Positions 23,891 to 34,311 are shown, counted from the first letter of the stretch. The stretch: DNA of 63,068 nt from Oscillospiraceae bacterium (GCA_020024615.1 JAHHTP010000006.1:1-63068); one strand, 5' to 3'. Notes: generated by a model not told the origin, from the sequence alone. Numbers and translations are program-made.

Positions 23891-26716
23891 TTATAATTTG
23901 ACTTTAACAGTCTGTACGGCGTGCGCACCAATGGAATAAATAACGGTTTTTCCATCAACAGTAACATCGCCAATCGGTTGCTCATTGAAGTCTGTCAGAC
24001 AAGCTTCTTCAATCGGCCTATGGAAGGTTAATTTTGCAGTAACTGCTTCACCATTTTCAGAGAAAGTGCGGATAACCAGACTATCATCGTCCTCTGCAAT
24101 CTTGATACATTCAATGCCGACATCAGCATTTACCTTTAGATATTGTTCAGATAAAGGTAGAGTACCTTTATGTGCCGTATTGGTGATATACAGTGCTTCT
24201 GTAACAAATTCATCTGCCATTTGATATAAAGAAGCATTGTCATATCCGCTGATGCCCAGTCCAATCTGTACATACCGTTCGCCCATTTCCGGGTAGTGGT
24301 TCGGACCGGAAGAAGTGCGTAAAAGGTTAACCTGCAATACACTTTCTGCACAGCGGTAACCGTATTTGGTATCCGTCAGCAGGGTGACGGCTTTTTTACC
24401 TTTCTTTGGAATTGCAGTATAAAAGCGGCGTGCGAAGCTGTCATGCAATGGCTGTTGCTCTCTATCGAGAGTGCCAAACTGAATCTCACCACGGCATTTT
24501 TCTACTTCATAGGATACTGGTGCTTCAAAACGCAGAACTGGGATGGTGGAGCTTTCATTTCCGTGCTCTCGCCAGTCAGCTTTGACCGAGAAACGCAGGG
24601 CACGAGAGGACGCGTCCAGTGATACGGTACAGGTTAATTTGGAGTTTTCAAATTCGATAAAATAATTAAATTGCTGGCGTAGACCGGATAATTTCGGTTC
24701 CGCAGTCAGGATCGGCTTGAAGGTTTGATTCAGATTCTGAACATGTGTGTAGTTACCCTCAACCCATGCACTGCCGCCTTTGTATTTACTGTTTTCAGAA
24801 GCAAGTACAAAGTATGCGGACGGTTTTTCAATCAGTGCTTTTCCACTCTGTTTATCAGTCAGGGAAATCAGCTCCATCGTGGTCTGGCTAAATTCAGCAC
24901 GGATAAAATCATTTTCCAGTACCAGGTCTGGATAATAGGTGACACGCGGATCCGGTGGGAAATAGGAGAATCTGAAATCTTCTCTTGGTTTTTCTGATAC
25001 AATATAGGTGCTATAACCATATGCTGGAATTTTCGCACGAATCAGTATAGTGGTGCAGAGATGATTCCATGCGCCGTCTTTGGTATTTAGATGCTCAAAC
25101 GGAACTGTATTGCCATTTTCATCGGAAATGGTCATGCATTTTTCATTACCGTACCAGTCCCAGAGATTGATTTCTTCTACGGTATCGCGATCATAGCGGC
25201 TCGGATTGAAGAAGTGAACTAGTCTGGTTCTGCCGCGTCCGCGTTCTGCTGCTGGGAATTTATAGCGGTGTGCTTCGTCGATCATACAACCTACACCGCC
25301 GCCCTCAGAACGGGATTTTAATGCTTCATCTGGAGTTTCATAAGCAGATGTATCAATGTTTGCAGCAAATTTATCCAGAGCAATTACTGCTGCTGTATCT
25401 GCTGCCGCTAAAGTTTCTTCAAAAATACCGCGTGCGTGATCTTTGCTTTCCTGAACGCCAGAACCCGGCAAAATGTCATGGAAATGGTTAAACAGGGTGT
25501 TTTTCCACGCCTTGCCATAGCCTTTATAACGCTTGCCACCTGCTTCTAAGGTGGACAGTGCATTGATGGTTTCGGAAATAGTCAGGTGATCCTCGGAGAT
25601 GCGGTTTGCGGTCTTAATGCGTGCTTCAGAAGTATAGCAGCCAGTAAAGGTTGGGCCAAGTTCACCTTTGATCACAGGAAAGTTGTCTTTATATGGAGCG
25701 ATTGCATCAAAGAATGCATGGTAGGTGCTGAATCGAATCGTCGGAGCAACCGGCCAACTCTGCATTTCGATGATACGCTCTAAATCTTTTCTGGTTGGGC
25801 CGCCGCCGTGGTCACCAACACCGTAAATCTTCATGAAATCCTTCACACCATAGTCACGGCAGAATTTTGGAATTAACGGCAGATAAATTGGGCGGATGCT
25901 GTCATTGTACCATAACGGTTCGTTGCAGGCGATGACCTCTGCGCCCGACTTCGACTGCCAACGATATAAGAATGGACCATCCACACCACGGCAGTGATAG
26001 AAGTATTTGATGCCGCCCTGCTTGAAGATTTCCGGGATTGCCGGCGAATGACCGAAGGAGTCTGGGTGGAAATCGTTGTTGATGGAATCGTACGGCAGTC
26101 CAAATTCCTCGTTTAAGAAGCGTTTGGTGTACAGGATATGGCGAGCCATGCTTTCGCCGCTCGGCATATTTTTGTCCAGCTCAACCCATGTAGACCCCGC
26201 AAATTCCCATCTACCTTCTTTGACACGCTCTTTGATTTCCTCGAACATATCCGGGTCAAACTGCTTGACCAGGTCATAGGTGGCAGCCTGCGACTGGGAA
26301 AAGATAAAGTCAGGGTATTCCTTCATCAGGTTAAGCATGGTACGGAAGGTACCGGTGATGGTTGCGGTAGTTTCGTGATAGCCCCACATCCAGTCCATAT
26401 CCAAATGCGCATGTGCGACACAGTGAACGGTATATGCTTTTGCCTTTTCGGAAAGCGGCAACAGAATCTGCTCGGCTTGTTCACATAAATCGTCTGGTAA
26501 AGCATGGGTCTTTACAAAGTTGTTATATAACAGATCAACGGCCTGTTCTGCCAGTTGATCATAGGTGTTGTTTTCACCTTTAGACATTTCCAGAACAACA
26601 CCAATTTCCGCAAAGATGCGTTCCCCCCACTGGGATACTTCTGGTGGGTCAAACCAATGGGAAGGCGGTTCCGGTTTCATTGCAGCAATCTTATCATAGA
26701 TGCTTAAATTTTTCAT
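23891..26716 (-). CDS. GH38 alpha-mannosidase
   Basis: 941 residues from ATG 26716, which AGGAGG at normal spacing supports; a longer frame to 26752 has no such site. GH38 enzymes release alpha-mannose with retention, using zinc. Metal ligands are in HAHLDMDW (102-109) and the nucleophile is probably D219 in HPDSFGHS. A central beta/helical part and the C-terminal beta domains complete the usual layout. There is no signal peptide, so it acts inside the cell on imported mannosides. No transporter or regulator is next to it; it has its own promoter and terminator. Confidence 0.93.
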   Translation of the reverse strand: MKNLSIYDKIAAMKPEPPSHWFDPPEVSQWGERIFAEIGVVLEMSKGENNTYDQLAEQAVDLLYNNFVKTHALPDDLCEQAEQILLPLSEKAKAYTVHCVAHAHLDMDWMWGYHETTATITGTFRTMLNLMKEYPDFIFSQSQAATYDLVKQFDPDMFEEIKERVKEGRWEFAGSTWVELDKNMPSGESMARHILYTKRFLNEEFGLPYDSINNDFHPDSFGHSPAIPEIFKQGGIKYFYHCRGVDGPFLYRWQSKSGAEVIACNEPLWYNDSIRPIYLPLIPKFCRDYGVKDFMKIYGVGDHGGGPTRKDLERIIEMQSWPVAPTIRFSTYHAFFDAIAPYKDNFPVIKGELGPTFTGCYTSEARIKTANRISEDHLTISETINALSTLEAGGKRYKGYGKAWKNTLFNHFHDILPGSGVQESKDHARGIFEETLAAADTAAVIALDKFAANIDTSAYETPDEALKSRSEGGGVGCMIDEAHRYKFPAAERGRGRTRLVHFFNPSRYDRDTVEEINLWDWYGNEKCMTISDENGNTVPFEHLNTKDGAWNHLCTTILIRAKIPAYGYSTYIVSEKPREDFRFSYFPPDPRVTYYPDLVLENDFIRAEFSQTTMELISLTDKQSGKALIEKPSAYFVLASENSKYKGGSAWVEGNYTHVQNLNQTFKPILTAEPKLSGLRQQFNYFIEFENSKLTCTVSLDASSRALRFSVKADWREHGNESSTIPVLRFEAPVSYEVEKCRGEIQFGTLDREQQPLHDSFARRFYTAIPKKGKKAVTLLTDTKYGYRCAESVLQVNLLRTSSGPNHYPEMGERYVQIGLGISGYDNASLYQMADEFVTEALYITNTAHKGTLPLSEQYLKVNADVGIECIKIAEDDDSLVIRTFSENGEAVTAKLTFHRPIEEACLTDFNEQPIGDVTVDGKTVIYSIGAHAVQTVKVKL

Positions 26717-26763
26717 GGTAAATTCCTCCTTTGCCTGAATACATACAGACATTTAACAATTTC

Positions 26764-26791
26764 ATTGTAACATATATTTTGGATTTTTCAA
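26764..26791 (-). promoter_or_regulatory. Mannosidase promoter
   Basis: Minus strand TTGAAA (26791-26786), 16-nt spacer, TACAAT (26769-26764). Confidence 0.65.
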
Positions 26792-26851
26792 CCGGTTTTA
26801 TGGAAAAACATAAAAATGGGTGCAATCATCTGAAAAATTATCAATTAAAGG

Positions 26852-26880
26852 TTGCCAAATTCGCTAAAACACATTATAAT
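26852..26880 (+). promoter_or_regulatory. murD promoter
   Basis: TTGCCA at 26852-26857, 17-nt spacer, perfect TATAAT at 26875-26880, 63 nt before ATG 26944. Confidence 0.82.
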
Positions 26881-26943
26881 AAGATAGGGTTATTATACCT
26901 GTAAGAATAATAAATGATGGATAGATAAGGGAGCGATTATAAA

Positions 26944-28332
26944 ATGCGAATACATTCTGATCCCTTTGCACCGCTGCGGGGTAAAAAAGTATATGTGATT
27001 GGTTTCGGTGTCAGTCACAGAGAACTGGCTTCGGTGCTGGCAAAACAGGGAATCGATCTGACTGTCTGCGACAGCAGTGAGAAGTATGCAGCAGAGAATC
27101 AGGCAATTTTGGATGAGTTGGGGATTAAATATCTGCTTGGAAAAGATTATCCTGAAAATTTTGATGCTGCTGACATTATTTTCCGTACACCGGGTATGTA
27201 TTATTATGATCCGATTTTGACAAGAGCAAGGGAACATGGTATTGTTGTTACCTCGGAAACGGAGATGTTCTTTGATACCTGCCCGTGCCCGATTTTTGCA
27301 GTTACCGGCTCTGACGGAAAAACTACGACCACAACGTTAATTTATGAAATGCTCAAACGCAGCGGTAAAACGGTACATTTGGGTGGAAATATCGGAAAAC
27401 CGTTGTATGCTCGAATTGAGCAGATCAAGCCAGGTGATGTAGCAGTTGTAGAGCTTTCCAGTTTTCAGCTGCTCTCGATGCGCACTTCCCCACAAGTTGC
27501 GGTTATCACAAACATTACACCGAATCATCTAAATGTGCATAAGGATATGCAGGAATATATTGATGCAAAATGCAACATTATTTGGCATCAAAACGCATTT
27601 TCCAGAACCATCCTGAGCAGGGATAATGAAACCACTTATAATTTGAGAAAATTTGTCCGTGGTGATTTATCGTTGTTCTCCCGTCAGCAGAAGGTTGAAA
27701 ATGGTACTTATCTGCGTGAGGACGGCTTTTTGGTTCGTGTGAAACATGGCGTGGAAGAAGTGCTGTTGCACAAGGATGAGATCAAGATTCCAGGCATTCA
27801 TAATGTCGAAAATTATCTGACTGCCATTGCAGCTGTCGGTGATGCAGCAACCAATGAGGCTATTCTGGATGTTGCAAGAAACTTCGGTGGTGTGGAGCAT
27901 CGTATTGAGTATGTTCGCACTGTAGATGGTGTGCGCTACTATAATGATTCGATTGCAACCAGCCCGACCAGAGTTATTGCAGGACTGCGCTCTTTCGATC
28001 AGAAACTGATTGTTATTGCAGGCGGATATGACAAGAATATCCCATATGAGCCGCTGGGTAAGGATGTCAATGAGCGTGTCAAGATTTTGATTTTGCTTGG
28101 CAAGACTGGTCCGAAGATTGCAAAGGCAGTCACCGAATATGAGGAATATGATCCGGAAGAACTGAAGATTATCCATGTCAACACATTGGAAGAAGCAGTT
28201 CTTGCAGCCAGAAAAGAAGCAAAACCGGGCGATGTGGTTACTCTTTCCCCGGCAAGTGCAAGTTTTGATTTATACCGTAATTTTGAGGAACGCGGCCAGC
28301 ATTTCAAACGGCTGGTCATGGAACTGAAATGA
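26944..28332 (+). CDS. murD: UDP-N-acetylmuramoyl-L-alanine:D-glutamate ligase
   Basis: 462 residues, normal. MurD adds D-Glu to UDP-MurNAc-L-Ala in the cytoplasm. Domain 1 has VIGFGVSHRELA, the P-loop is TGSDGKTTT at 121-129, then GGNIGKPL and the Mur signature ITPNHLNVHKDMQEY; the late segment NDSIATSPTRVIAGL carries substrate and ATP residues. It lies outside any mur/fts cluster and heads a run with M42 peptidases. GGGAGCGA is the likely ribosome-binding site. Confidence 0.93.
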   Translation: MRIHSDPFAPLRGKKVYVIGFGVSHRELASVLAKQGIDLTVCDSSEKYAAENQAILDELGIKYLLGKDYPENFDAADIIFRTPGMYYYDPILTRAREHGIVVTSETEMFFDTCPCPIFAVTGSDGKTTTTTLIYEMLKRSGKTVHLGGNIGKPLYARIEQIKPGDVAVVELSSFQLLSMRTSPQVAVITNITPNHLNVHKDMQEYIDAKCNIIWHQNAFSRTILSRDNETTYNLRKFVRGDLSLFSRQQKVENGTYLREDGFLVRVKHGVEEVLLHKDEIKIPGIHNVENYLTAIAAVGDAATNEAILDVARNFGGVEHRIEYVRTVDGVRYYNDSIATSPTRVIAGLRSFDQKLIVIAGGYDKNIPYEPLGKDVNERVKILILLGKTGPKIAKAVTEYEEYDPEELKIIHVNTLEEAVLAARKEAKPGDVVTLSPASASFDLYRNFEERGQHFKRLVMELK

Positions 28333-28357
28333 TCAATAAGAAAGGAGCATATCACAA

Positions 28358-29404
28358 ATGAGTGAAATGCGTTATGTAGAGAAAATTTGTCGCGAACTTT
28401 GCGAAACTGTCGGTGTATCCGGCTATGAAAACATGAGCAGTTCTGAAAAGGCTGCAAATGCCCTGAGAGAGTTTACCAATGATGTGACGGTAGACTTTAT
28501 GGGAAATGTCATTGGTTACTTAAATCGTGAGAGAACCGATCTCCCACTGGTACTTCTGGATGCACATATCGACGAGATTGGTATGATTGTTACTTATATC
28601 GAGGATAACGGCTTTATCAGAGTATCTAACTGCGGTGGCATCGATCGTAGACTGCTTTCTGCACAGGAAGTTACCATCTATGGCAAAGAGCCAGTATTCG
28701 GCGTGTTTGGTTCTAAACCGCCACATCTTGCAACTGATGCAGAAAGAAACAAGATTCCGGAATTGTCCGAAATGTACATCGATATCGGAATGAGCAAAGT
28801 TGAGGCAGAAAAAATTATCGCACCAGGAGACCGCGTTATCACCAATTCTCGATTCCATCAGCTGTTAAACGATCGTATTGCGATAAAATCTCTGGATGAC
28901 CGCTGTGGTGTTGCCAGCATTTTAGAAGCACTGCGTTTGTTGAAAGAAGAAAATGCAGAATTACCATGCAGAGTAGCCATTCTGTTCTCGGCACAGGAGG
29001 AAACCAACTGTGGTGGCTGTGAATCTGCTGCATTCCGTATCAATCCAGATATTGCAATTGCAGTTGATGTTAGCTTTGCTTTGACCTCTGATGCGCCGAA
29101 AGATCGTTGTGGTTTGATGGGTAAGGGTGCTATGATTGGTATTGCTCCAGTACTGAACAAATCTCTGTCGGATCAGCTTCTCACCATTGCAAAAGAAAAA
29201 GAAATTCCATATCAGGTAGAAGTTTTAGGCGCACATACTGGCACCAATGCAGATGTAATGTCCAATATGCGTGGTGGTGTGGTTACTGGCGTTGTTTCGA
29301 TTCCACTGCGTTATATGCATACCCCGATTGAGGAGATTCAGCTGTCTGATTTGGAAGCAGTCGGAAAATTACTTTGTGAATATGTAAAACAGGCGTCTTT
29401 ATAA
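28358..29404 (+). CDS. M42-family aminopeptidase (first copy)
   Basis: 348 residues. The two-zinc site of M42 enzymes is visible: DAHIDEIG (H70, D72), SLDDRCG, QEETNCGG with the catalytic Glu-Glu, DVSFA and RYMHTPIEE. M42 peptidases form large tetrahedral complexes that trim peptides to amino acids in the cytoplasm. AAAGGAG lies before ATG 28358. It starts 25 nt after murD and 15 nt before a second M42 gene, so all three are likely one transcript. Confidence 0.92.
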   Translation: MSEMRYVEKICRELCETVGVSGYENMSSSEKAANALREFTNDVTVDFMGNVIGYLNRERTDLPLVLLDAHIDEIGMIVTYIEDNGFIRVSNCGGIDRRLLSAQEVTIYGKEPVFGVFGSKPPHLATDAERNKIPELSEMYIDIGMSKVEAEKIIAPGDRVITNSRFHQLLNDRIAIKSLDDRCGVASILEALRLLKEENAELPCRVAILFSAQEETNCGGCESAAFRINPDIAIAVDVSFALTSDAPKDRCGLMGKGAMIGIAPVLNKSLSDQLLTIAKEKEIPYQVEVLGAHTGTNADVMSNMRGGVVTGVVSIPLRYMHTPIEEIQLSDLEAVGKLLCEYVKQASL

Positions 29405-29419
29405 GAGGAGGAAAAAAAG

Positions 29420-30445
29420 ATGTTATTTGAAACTTTAAAAACACTTTGCGCATTGAACGGTACCTCCGGCAGAGAAGACGCTGTTAGAAATGCAATTATC
29501 GAAATGATCAAAGACCATTGTGATGAACTGACCGTTGATAACATGGGTAATATCATTGTATTCAAAAAAGGTGCAAAACCGCGTGCGCAGAAGCTGATGT
29601 TGGACGCACATATGGACGAGGTCGGTTTTATGGTTACCGGCTACACCGATGATGGTATGCTGCGTTTCCAGAATGTCGGCGGCATTATCCCAACCGTCAT
29701 CATTGGCAGAAGTGTTTCGGTTGGCGAAAAGGGTCATATCGGTGTAATCGGCACCAAACCGATTCATTTACAGAATAAAGAGGAGAGAAGCACTGTTGTT
29801 CCGGCTGACAAATTATACTTTGATATTGGTGCAGAGAACAAAGAGGATGCAGAGAAATATGTTCAACTAGGCGATGCTGCATACTTTGTCAGCGAATACA
29901 CCGAGTTCGGCAATGACATGGTAAAGGCAAAAGCAATTGATGACCGTATCGGCTGTGCAGTTATGGTAGAACTGATTCGCTCCGATCTGGAATATGATAC
30001 CTGGTTTAGTTTTGCGGTTCAGGAGGAAGTTGGCTGCCGTGGTGCTGCTGCAACCGCATTTACCATTCGTCCGGATATCGCAGTTTGTATCGAAGGTACC
30101 ACCGCAGGCGATGTGGCAGGTGTTACCGGTGATCAGAAGGTATGCTGTGTCGGACAAGGCGCGGTTGTATCCTTTATGGATGGGGGTACAATCTATGATC
30201 GACCGCTATACCAGTATACCCGTGATCTGGCAGATAAAATGGGTATTCCGAACCAGACCAAGACCAGAGTTGCAGGTGGCAATGACTCTGGTAAAATCCA
30301 TACAACCGCAGGTGGTATTCGCACCGTTGCCATTTCGGTTCCGACCCGTTATATCCATTCTCCGTCCTGCGTTGCCAAAAAATCTGATATGCAGGCGGTA
30401 TATGATTTAACCAAAGCACTCGTTGACAATCTGGGTGTGGAATAA
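29420..30445 (+). CDS. M42-family aminopeptidase (second copy)
   Basis: 341 residues, a diverged paralogue of the preceding gene. Zinc-site motifs are DAHMDEVGF (H64), AIDDRIGC, QEEVGCRGA, EGTTAGD and RYIHSP. The zinc-ligand pattern with QEEVG fits glutamyl- or broad-specificity aminopeptidases. Tandem M42 copies suggest subunits of different preference, perhaps a mixed complex. The stop overlaps the next start by one base (TAATG). Confidence 0.92.
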   Translation: MLFETLKTLCALNGTSGREDAVRNAIIEMIKDHCDELTVDNMGNIIVFKKGAKPRAQKLMLDAHMDEVGFMVTGYTDDGMLRFQNVGGIIPTVIIGRSVSVGEKGHIGVIGTKPIHLQNKEERSTVVPADKLYFDIGAENKEDAEKYVQLGDAAYFVSEYTEFGNDMVKAKAIDDRIGCAVMVELIRSDLEYDTWFSFAVQEEVGCRGAAATAFTIRPDIAVCIEGTTAGDVAGVTGDQKVCCVGQGAVVSFMDGGTIYDRPLYQYTRDLADKMGIPNQTKTRVAGGNDSGKIHTTAGGIRTVAISVPTRYIHSPSCVAKKSDMQAVYDLTKALVDNLGVE

Positions 30446-31206
30446 TGTTGCATTTATGCAACGATAAAACAAAAATCGAGCAGGTACTTTTTGGTACCTG
30501 CCCGGTTGACTGTATCGGTATTCGTATGAAGATGCGGGCATTATATAAAGCGTATGGGATTGTATATCCGTTTTGCAGCTATTATTTGTCGGAGGATGGC
30601 AATGCTGCCGCAGTTTTGTATCATAGCACGCTATTTTTCTCAGATATGCTGCATCGCTCTCTTGCATGGGAGGACAGCCTGTCGGTGTTGCCGGTCCACA
30701 CCATTTCCACCGATACCACGCTGGATTTAATCGGATTTTTTGAAAAACAAGGCACTTTCTTTCAAAAAGAAAATCAGAATCTGGCACCTTGTGATGTGGT
30801 TGTGGAATCTGGGAATATCGAAGCAGCCTATCAAATCTTAAAAAAGGTGTTTCCAGAAACCTTCTGCAATGGCAGCAAAACCGAGCAGAAGGATTTTTAT
30901 ATGGACTGGTATTGTGAGATGTCCCATCGTATCCGCCGGGGGCTGACCGATGTAGTGGTATTGCAGAATAAGGCAACTGCAAGTGTGTTCTGCATCGAGG
31001 ATGACGCAATATTCCTATCACAAATCGGCGTATTGTCTGAACTGCGCGGCGGTGGTTATGGAAAAAAGATGCTCGCAGCTATCATGCAAAAATATGCCGG
31101 AAAAACCTGTTATGTGTTTAGCAAAAATCCGAATGCGGATAAATTTTATCATGCACTCGGTTTCGTTCCTGTCGGAAGCTGGCAGGATTATATTAGAAAG
31201 GACTAA
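30445..31206 (+). CDS. GNAT-like acetyltransferase with long N-terminal part
   Basis: 253 residues. A GNAT fold is seen only in the C-terminal third: IGVLSELRGGGYGKKMLAAI holds the acetyl-CoA loop (R-G-G-G-Y-G), followed by KNPNADKFYHALGFVPVG. The N-terminal 140 residues lack recognised motifs but contain segments like an inactive GNAT half, so this may be a two-domain enzyme. It overlaps the second M42 gene by one base, which points to a joint role in peptide or amino acid handling. Substrate unknown. Confidence 0.78.
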   Translation: MLHLCNDKTKIEQVLFGTCPVDCIGIRMKMRALYKAYGIVYPFCSYYLSEDGNAAAVLYHSTLFFSDMLHRSLAWEDSLSVLPVHTISTDTTLDLIGFFEKQGTFFQKENQNLAPCDVVVESGNIEAAYQILKKVFPETFCNGSKTEQKDFYMDWYCEMSHRIRRGLTDVVVLQNKATASVFCIEDDAIFLSQIGVLSELRGGGYGKKMLAAIMQKYAGKTCYVFSKNPNADKFYHALGFVPVGSWQDYIRKD

Positions 31207-31215
31207 TTCAGATTT

Positions 31216-32502
31216 ATGAGTAACCCAACAATGCGCGAATTTTATCCGTTTCAACAGGAGGTCTATACTCTGTCTGCACAGGCTGAGCAACTCTGCAAAG
31301 ATGCATTTGCAAGAATGGATGAGATTGCGCTTTATAATGAAGCAAAAGTATTAAAAGCATTTGCTGACAACGGTGTCAGCGAAACCCATTTTGCAGGAAC
31401 AACTGGTTACGGTTATGATGACCGTGGCAGAGATGTACTGGACATGGTATATGCACAGGCATTCGGTGCGGAAGACGCGCTGGTTCGCCACAATTTCGTA
31501 TCCGGCACCCACGCATTGGCAACCGCAATCGGTGGCATCCTGCGCCCAGGTGATACGCTGTTGTCCATCTCAGGCAGTCCATATGACACAATGGAAGAAG
31601 TTATTGGTATTCGTAACGGTAAGACTGGCAATATCTCCAATGGCTCGCTTGTTGATTTCGGTGTGAAATACGAGCAGATTGATTTACTGGAGGATTCGAC
31701 TCCGGATTATGCGCAGATTAAAGAAAAAGCTCCACATGCAACGGTTGCATATATTCAGCGTTCCCGCGGCTATTCCATGCGCAAATCTCTGACTGTCGAG
31801 ACCATTGGCAAGATGGCAAAGGCTGCCAAAGAGGCAAATCCGAATATTATTGTATTCGTTGACAACTGTTATGGTGAGTTTGTTGATTTTAAGGAGCCAA
31901 CTGAGGTTGGTGCTGATTTAATGGCAGGTTCTTTGATTAAGAATCCGGGCGGTGCGATTGCACGTACAGGCGGTTATATCGCAGGCAGGAAAGATCTTGT
32001 TGAACTGTGTGCATATCGTCTGACCAGCGTTGGTTTGGGCAAGGAGATTGGCTGCACCTTAGGGCAGAATGAGGCAATGTTCATGGGTCTGTTCTTTGCA
32101 CCGAGCGTTGTTGTTTCAGCCGTTAAGACTTCCATTTTTGCCTCTGCTTTATATTCCTTGATGGGCTATGAAACTTCTCCGCATTACAGCGAGCCACGCA
32201 GTGACATCATTATGGCGATTTCTCTGGGTAGTGAAGAAAAGATGTGTGCATTTTGTCAGGGTATTCAGAAGGGTGCACCGGTTGATTCCTATGTTATGCC
32301 AGAACCGTCGGAGATGGCAGGCTATGAGAGTAAGGTCATTATGGCGGCTGGTGCATTCCATAATGGTTCTTCAATTGAACTTTCTGCTGACGGTCCAATT
32401 CGTGAACCGTATGCCGTTTGGATGCAGGGTGGTATCACCTACAACACCGGAAAAATTGGTGCAATGCTGGCAGCTAATGAGCTGTTAAAGCTCCAAAAAT
32501 AA
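31216..32502 (+). CDS. YnbB-like PLP lyase (aluminium resistance/methionine gamma-lyase family)
   Basis: 428 residues. The PLP-enzyme features are VRHNFVSGTHALATAI, the conserved FVDNCYGEFV with the PLP-ring Asp, and the Lys in GSLIKNPGGAIARTGGYI that should form the Schiff base. The family is annotated as cystathionine beta-lyases or aluminium resistance proteins, with little direct biochemistry, so the reaction is uncertain. In B. subtilis the homologue ynbB lies by glnR. It follows the acetyltransferase by 9 nt with a weak ribosome-binding site. Confidence 0.9.
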   Translation: MSNPTMREFYPFQQEVYTLSAQAEQLCKDAFARMDEIALYNEAKVLKAFADNGVSETHFAGTTGYGYDDRGRDVLDMVYAQAFGAEDALVRHNFVSGTHALATAIGGILRPGDTLLSISGSPYDTMEEVIGIRNGKTGNISNGSLVDFGVKYEQIDLLEDSTPDYAQIKEKAPHATVAYIQRSRGYSMRKSLTVETIGKMAKAAKEANPNIIVFVDNCYGEFVDFKEPTEVGADLMAGSLIKNPGGAIARTGGYIAGRKDLVELCAYRLTSVGLGKEIGCTLGQNEAMFMGLFFAPSVVVSAVKTSIFASALYSLMGYETSPHYSEPRSDIIMAISLGSEEKMCAFCQGIQKGAPVDSYVMPEPSEMAGYESKVIMAAGAFHNGSSIELSADGPIREPYAVWMQGGITYNTGKIGAMLAANELLKLQK

Positions 32503-32533
32503 GAAAAAGAGAAAATGCATAGGGGGGGACATC

Positions 32534-34285
32534 ATGAATACCATCAAGCGATTTATGAAATTTTATAAACCGCATTTGCTGCTGTTTACGCTGGATATGC
32601 TGGCGGCATTTATTGTAGCAGCTGCTGATCTGTTTTATCCGCAAATTACCTCTAATGTTATCAATCATTATGTGCCACAAGGTAACCTGCGCCTGATGCT
32701 GATCTGGTGTGGTGTGCTGTTGGGCATTTATATCATCAAAGCTGGATTGACCTACTTTATGCAGTACTATGGTCATGTTGTTGGTGTCAGAATCCAAGCA
32801 GATATCCGCAAAAATATGTTTCAGCATCTGCAAAGACTACCGTTCTCATTTTTTGATGAGAACAAGACAGGTACCATCATGTCGAGGATTGTCAATGATT
32901 TGATGGATATTTCCGAGCTTGCACATCACGGACCGGAGGACCTGTTCCTCTCGCTGATTATGCTGATAGGTTCGTTTATCCTGCTTTGCAGAATCAATGT
33001 TCCGCTGACTTTAATCATATTTTCAATCGTGCCGTTTATTGTGCTGTTTGCAGTGTTGATGCGAAATAGAATGACCAATGCTTTTAACCAGACCAGAGTG
33101 GAGCTTGCAGAGGTCAACGCAAATGTTGAAAATGCAATTGCTGGTATTCGTGTTTCCCGTTCCTACACCTGCCGGGATAACGAAGAAGCGAAGTTTGACA
33201 GATTTAACCAGCGTTTTGTAGTGGCCAGAAATAAAGCTTATAAAGTTATGGGCGAGTTCGGTGGAGCAATGGGGCTGTTTACCGATATTCTGTATTTGAT
33301 TGTTTTAGTCGGTGCAGGTATGTTCTACTTTTATGGTAAAATCAATATCGGCGATTTTGTAGCATATCTGTTGTATATTAACAGCTTCTTAAACCCGATT
33401 CGCCGTTTGATTGGCTTCTTTGAGCAGTATCAGAATGGTATGACTGGTTTTAAACGCTATGAGGAATTAATGGATCAGGCGGAGGAAAGTGAAAAGGAAC
33501 ATGCACTGGAACCACAACGCTTGAATGGAGAGATTGAATTCCACGATGTTTCGTTCGGATACGATGCTAAAACTGAAGATCATCCAGAAAAGCACATGGT
33601 TATCAGCAATCTTTCTTTGCATATACAGCCGGGTCATACCGTTGCGTTGGTTGGTCCATCTGGTGGCGGCAAGACCACCTTGTGTCATTTGATTCCGCGA
33701 TTCTATGAGGTAGATTCGGGTTGTATTACCATTGATAATATTGACATCACCGATATGTCCCGTATGGCATTGCGTAAAAATATCGGTCTGGTACAGCAGG
33801 AAGTATTCCTGTTTACCGGCACTATTCGGGAAAATATTGCATACGGTCGTCTGGATGCAACAGAGGATGAGATTATTGAGGCAGCGAAAAAGGCGAACAT
33901 ACATGAATACATTATGACGCTGGACAAGGGATATGACACTTATGTTGGTGAACGCGGTGTCAAACTGTCTGGCGGTCAAAAGCAGAGAATTTCGATTGCC
34001 CGTGTCTTCTTAAAAAATCCGTCGATTCTGATTCTGGATGAGGCAACCAGCGCGCTGGATAATGCAACCGAGATGATGATTCAGCAGTCACTTGAAAAAC
34101 TGTCTAAGGGTAGAACCTCGATTGTGGTCGCACACCGTTTGTCTACAGTCAAGAGTGCAGATGAGATTATCGTACTGAATGAGGAAGGCATTGCAGAGCG
34201 GGGGACTCATGAACAGCTGATTGCCAAGGGTGGCATTTATGCCGGGTTGTATCAGTATCAGTTTAGACAGGTATCCGCAGGCTAA
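32534..34285 (+). CDS. ABC exporter, fused membrane and ATPase domains
   Basis: 583 residues, a half-transporter that should dimerise. Six membrane segments fill residues 1-310. The ATPase has Walker A GPSGGGKTT at 374-382, the signature LSGGQKQRISIAR and Walker B ILILDEATSALD. It resembles MsbA/LmrA-type multidrug or lipid exporters; the cargo is unknown. AGGGGGGG precedes ATG 32534. Only one half-transporter gene is present, so it is probably a homodimer. Confidence 0.9.
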   Translation: MNTIKRFMKFYKPHLLLFTLDMLAAFIVAAADLFYPQITSNVINHYVPQGNLRLMLIWCGVLLGIYIIKAGLTYFMQYYGHVVGVRIQADIRKNMFQHLQRLPFSFFDENKTGTIMSRIVNDLMDISELAHHGPEDLFLSLIMLIGSFILLCRINVPLTLIIFSIVPFIVLFAVLMRNRMTNAFNQTRVELAEVNANVENAIAGIRVSRSYTCRDNEEAKFDRFNQRFVVARNKAYKVMGEFGGAMGLFTDILYLIVLVGAGMFYFYGKINIGDFVAYLLYINSFLNPIRRLIGFFEQYQNGMTGFKRYEELMDQAEESEKEHALEPQRLNGEIEFHDVSFGYDAKTEDHPEKHMVISNLSLHIQPGHTVALVGPSGGGKTTLCHLIPRFYEVDSGCITIDNIDITDMSRMALRKNIGLVQQEVFLFTGTIRENIAYGRLDATEDEIIEAAKKANIHEYIMTLDKGYDTYVGERGVKLSGGQKQRISIARVFLKNPSILILDEATSALDNATEMMIQQSLEKLSKGRTSIVVAHRLSTVKSADEIIVLNEEGIAERGTHEQLIAKGGIYAGLYQYQFRQVSAG

Positions 34286-34311
34286 TTCAATCATTTGAGG
34301 GGTTATATATT

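Noticed and set aside
26717..26752. Upstream start for the mannosidase adding 12 residues
   Set aside because: The codons overlap the true AGGAGG site and are unlike GH38 starts.
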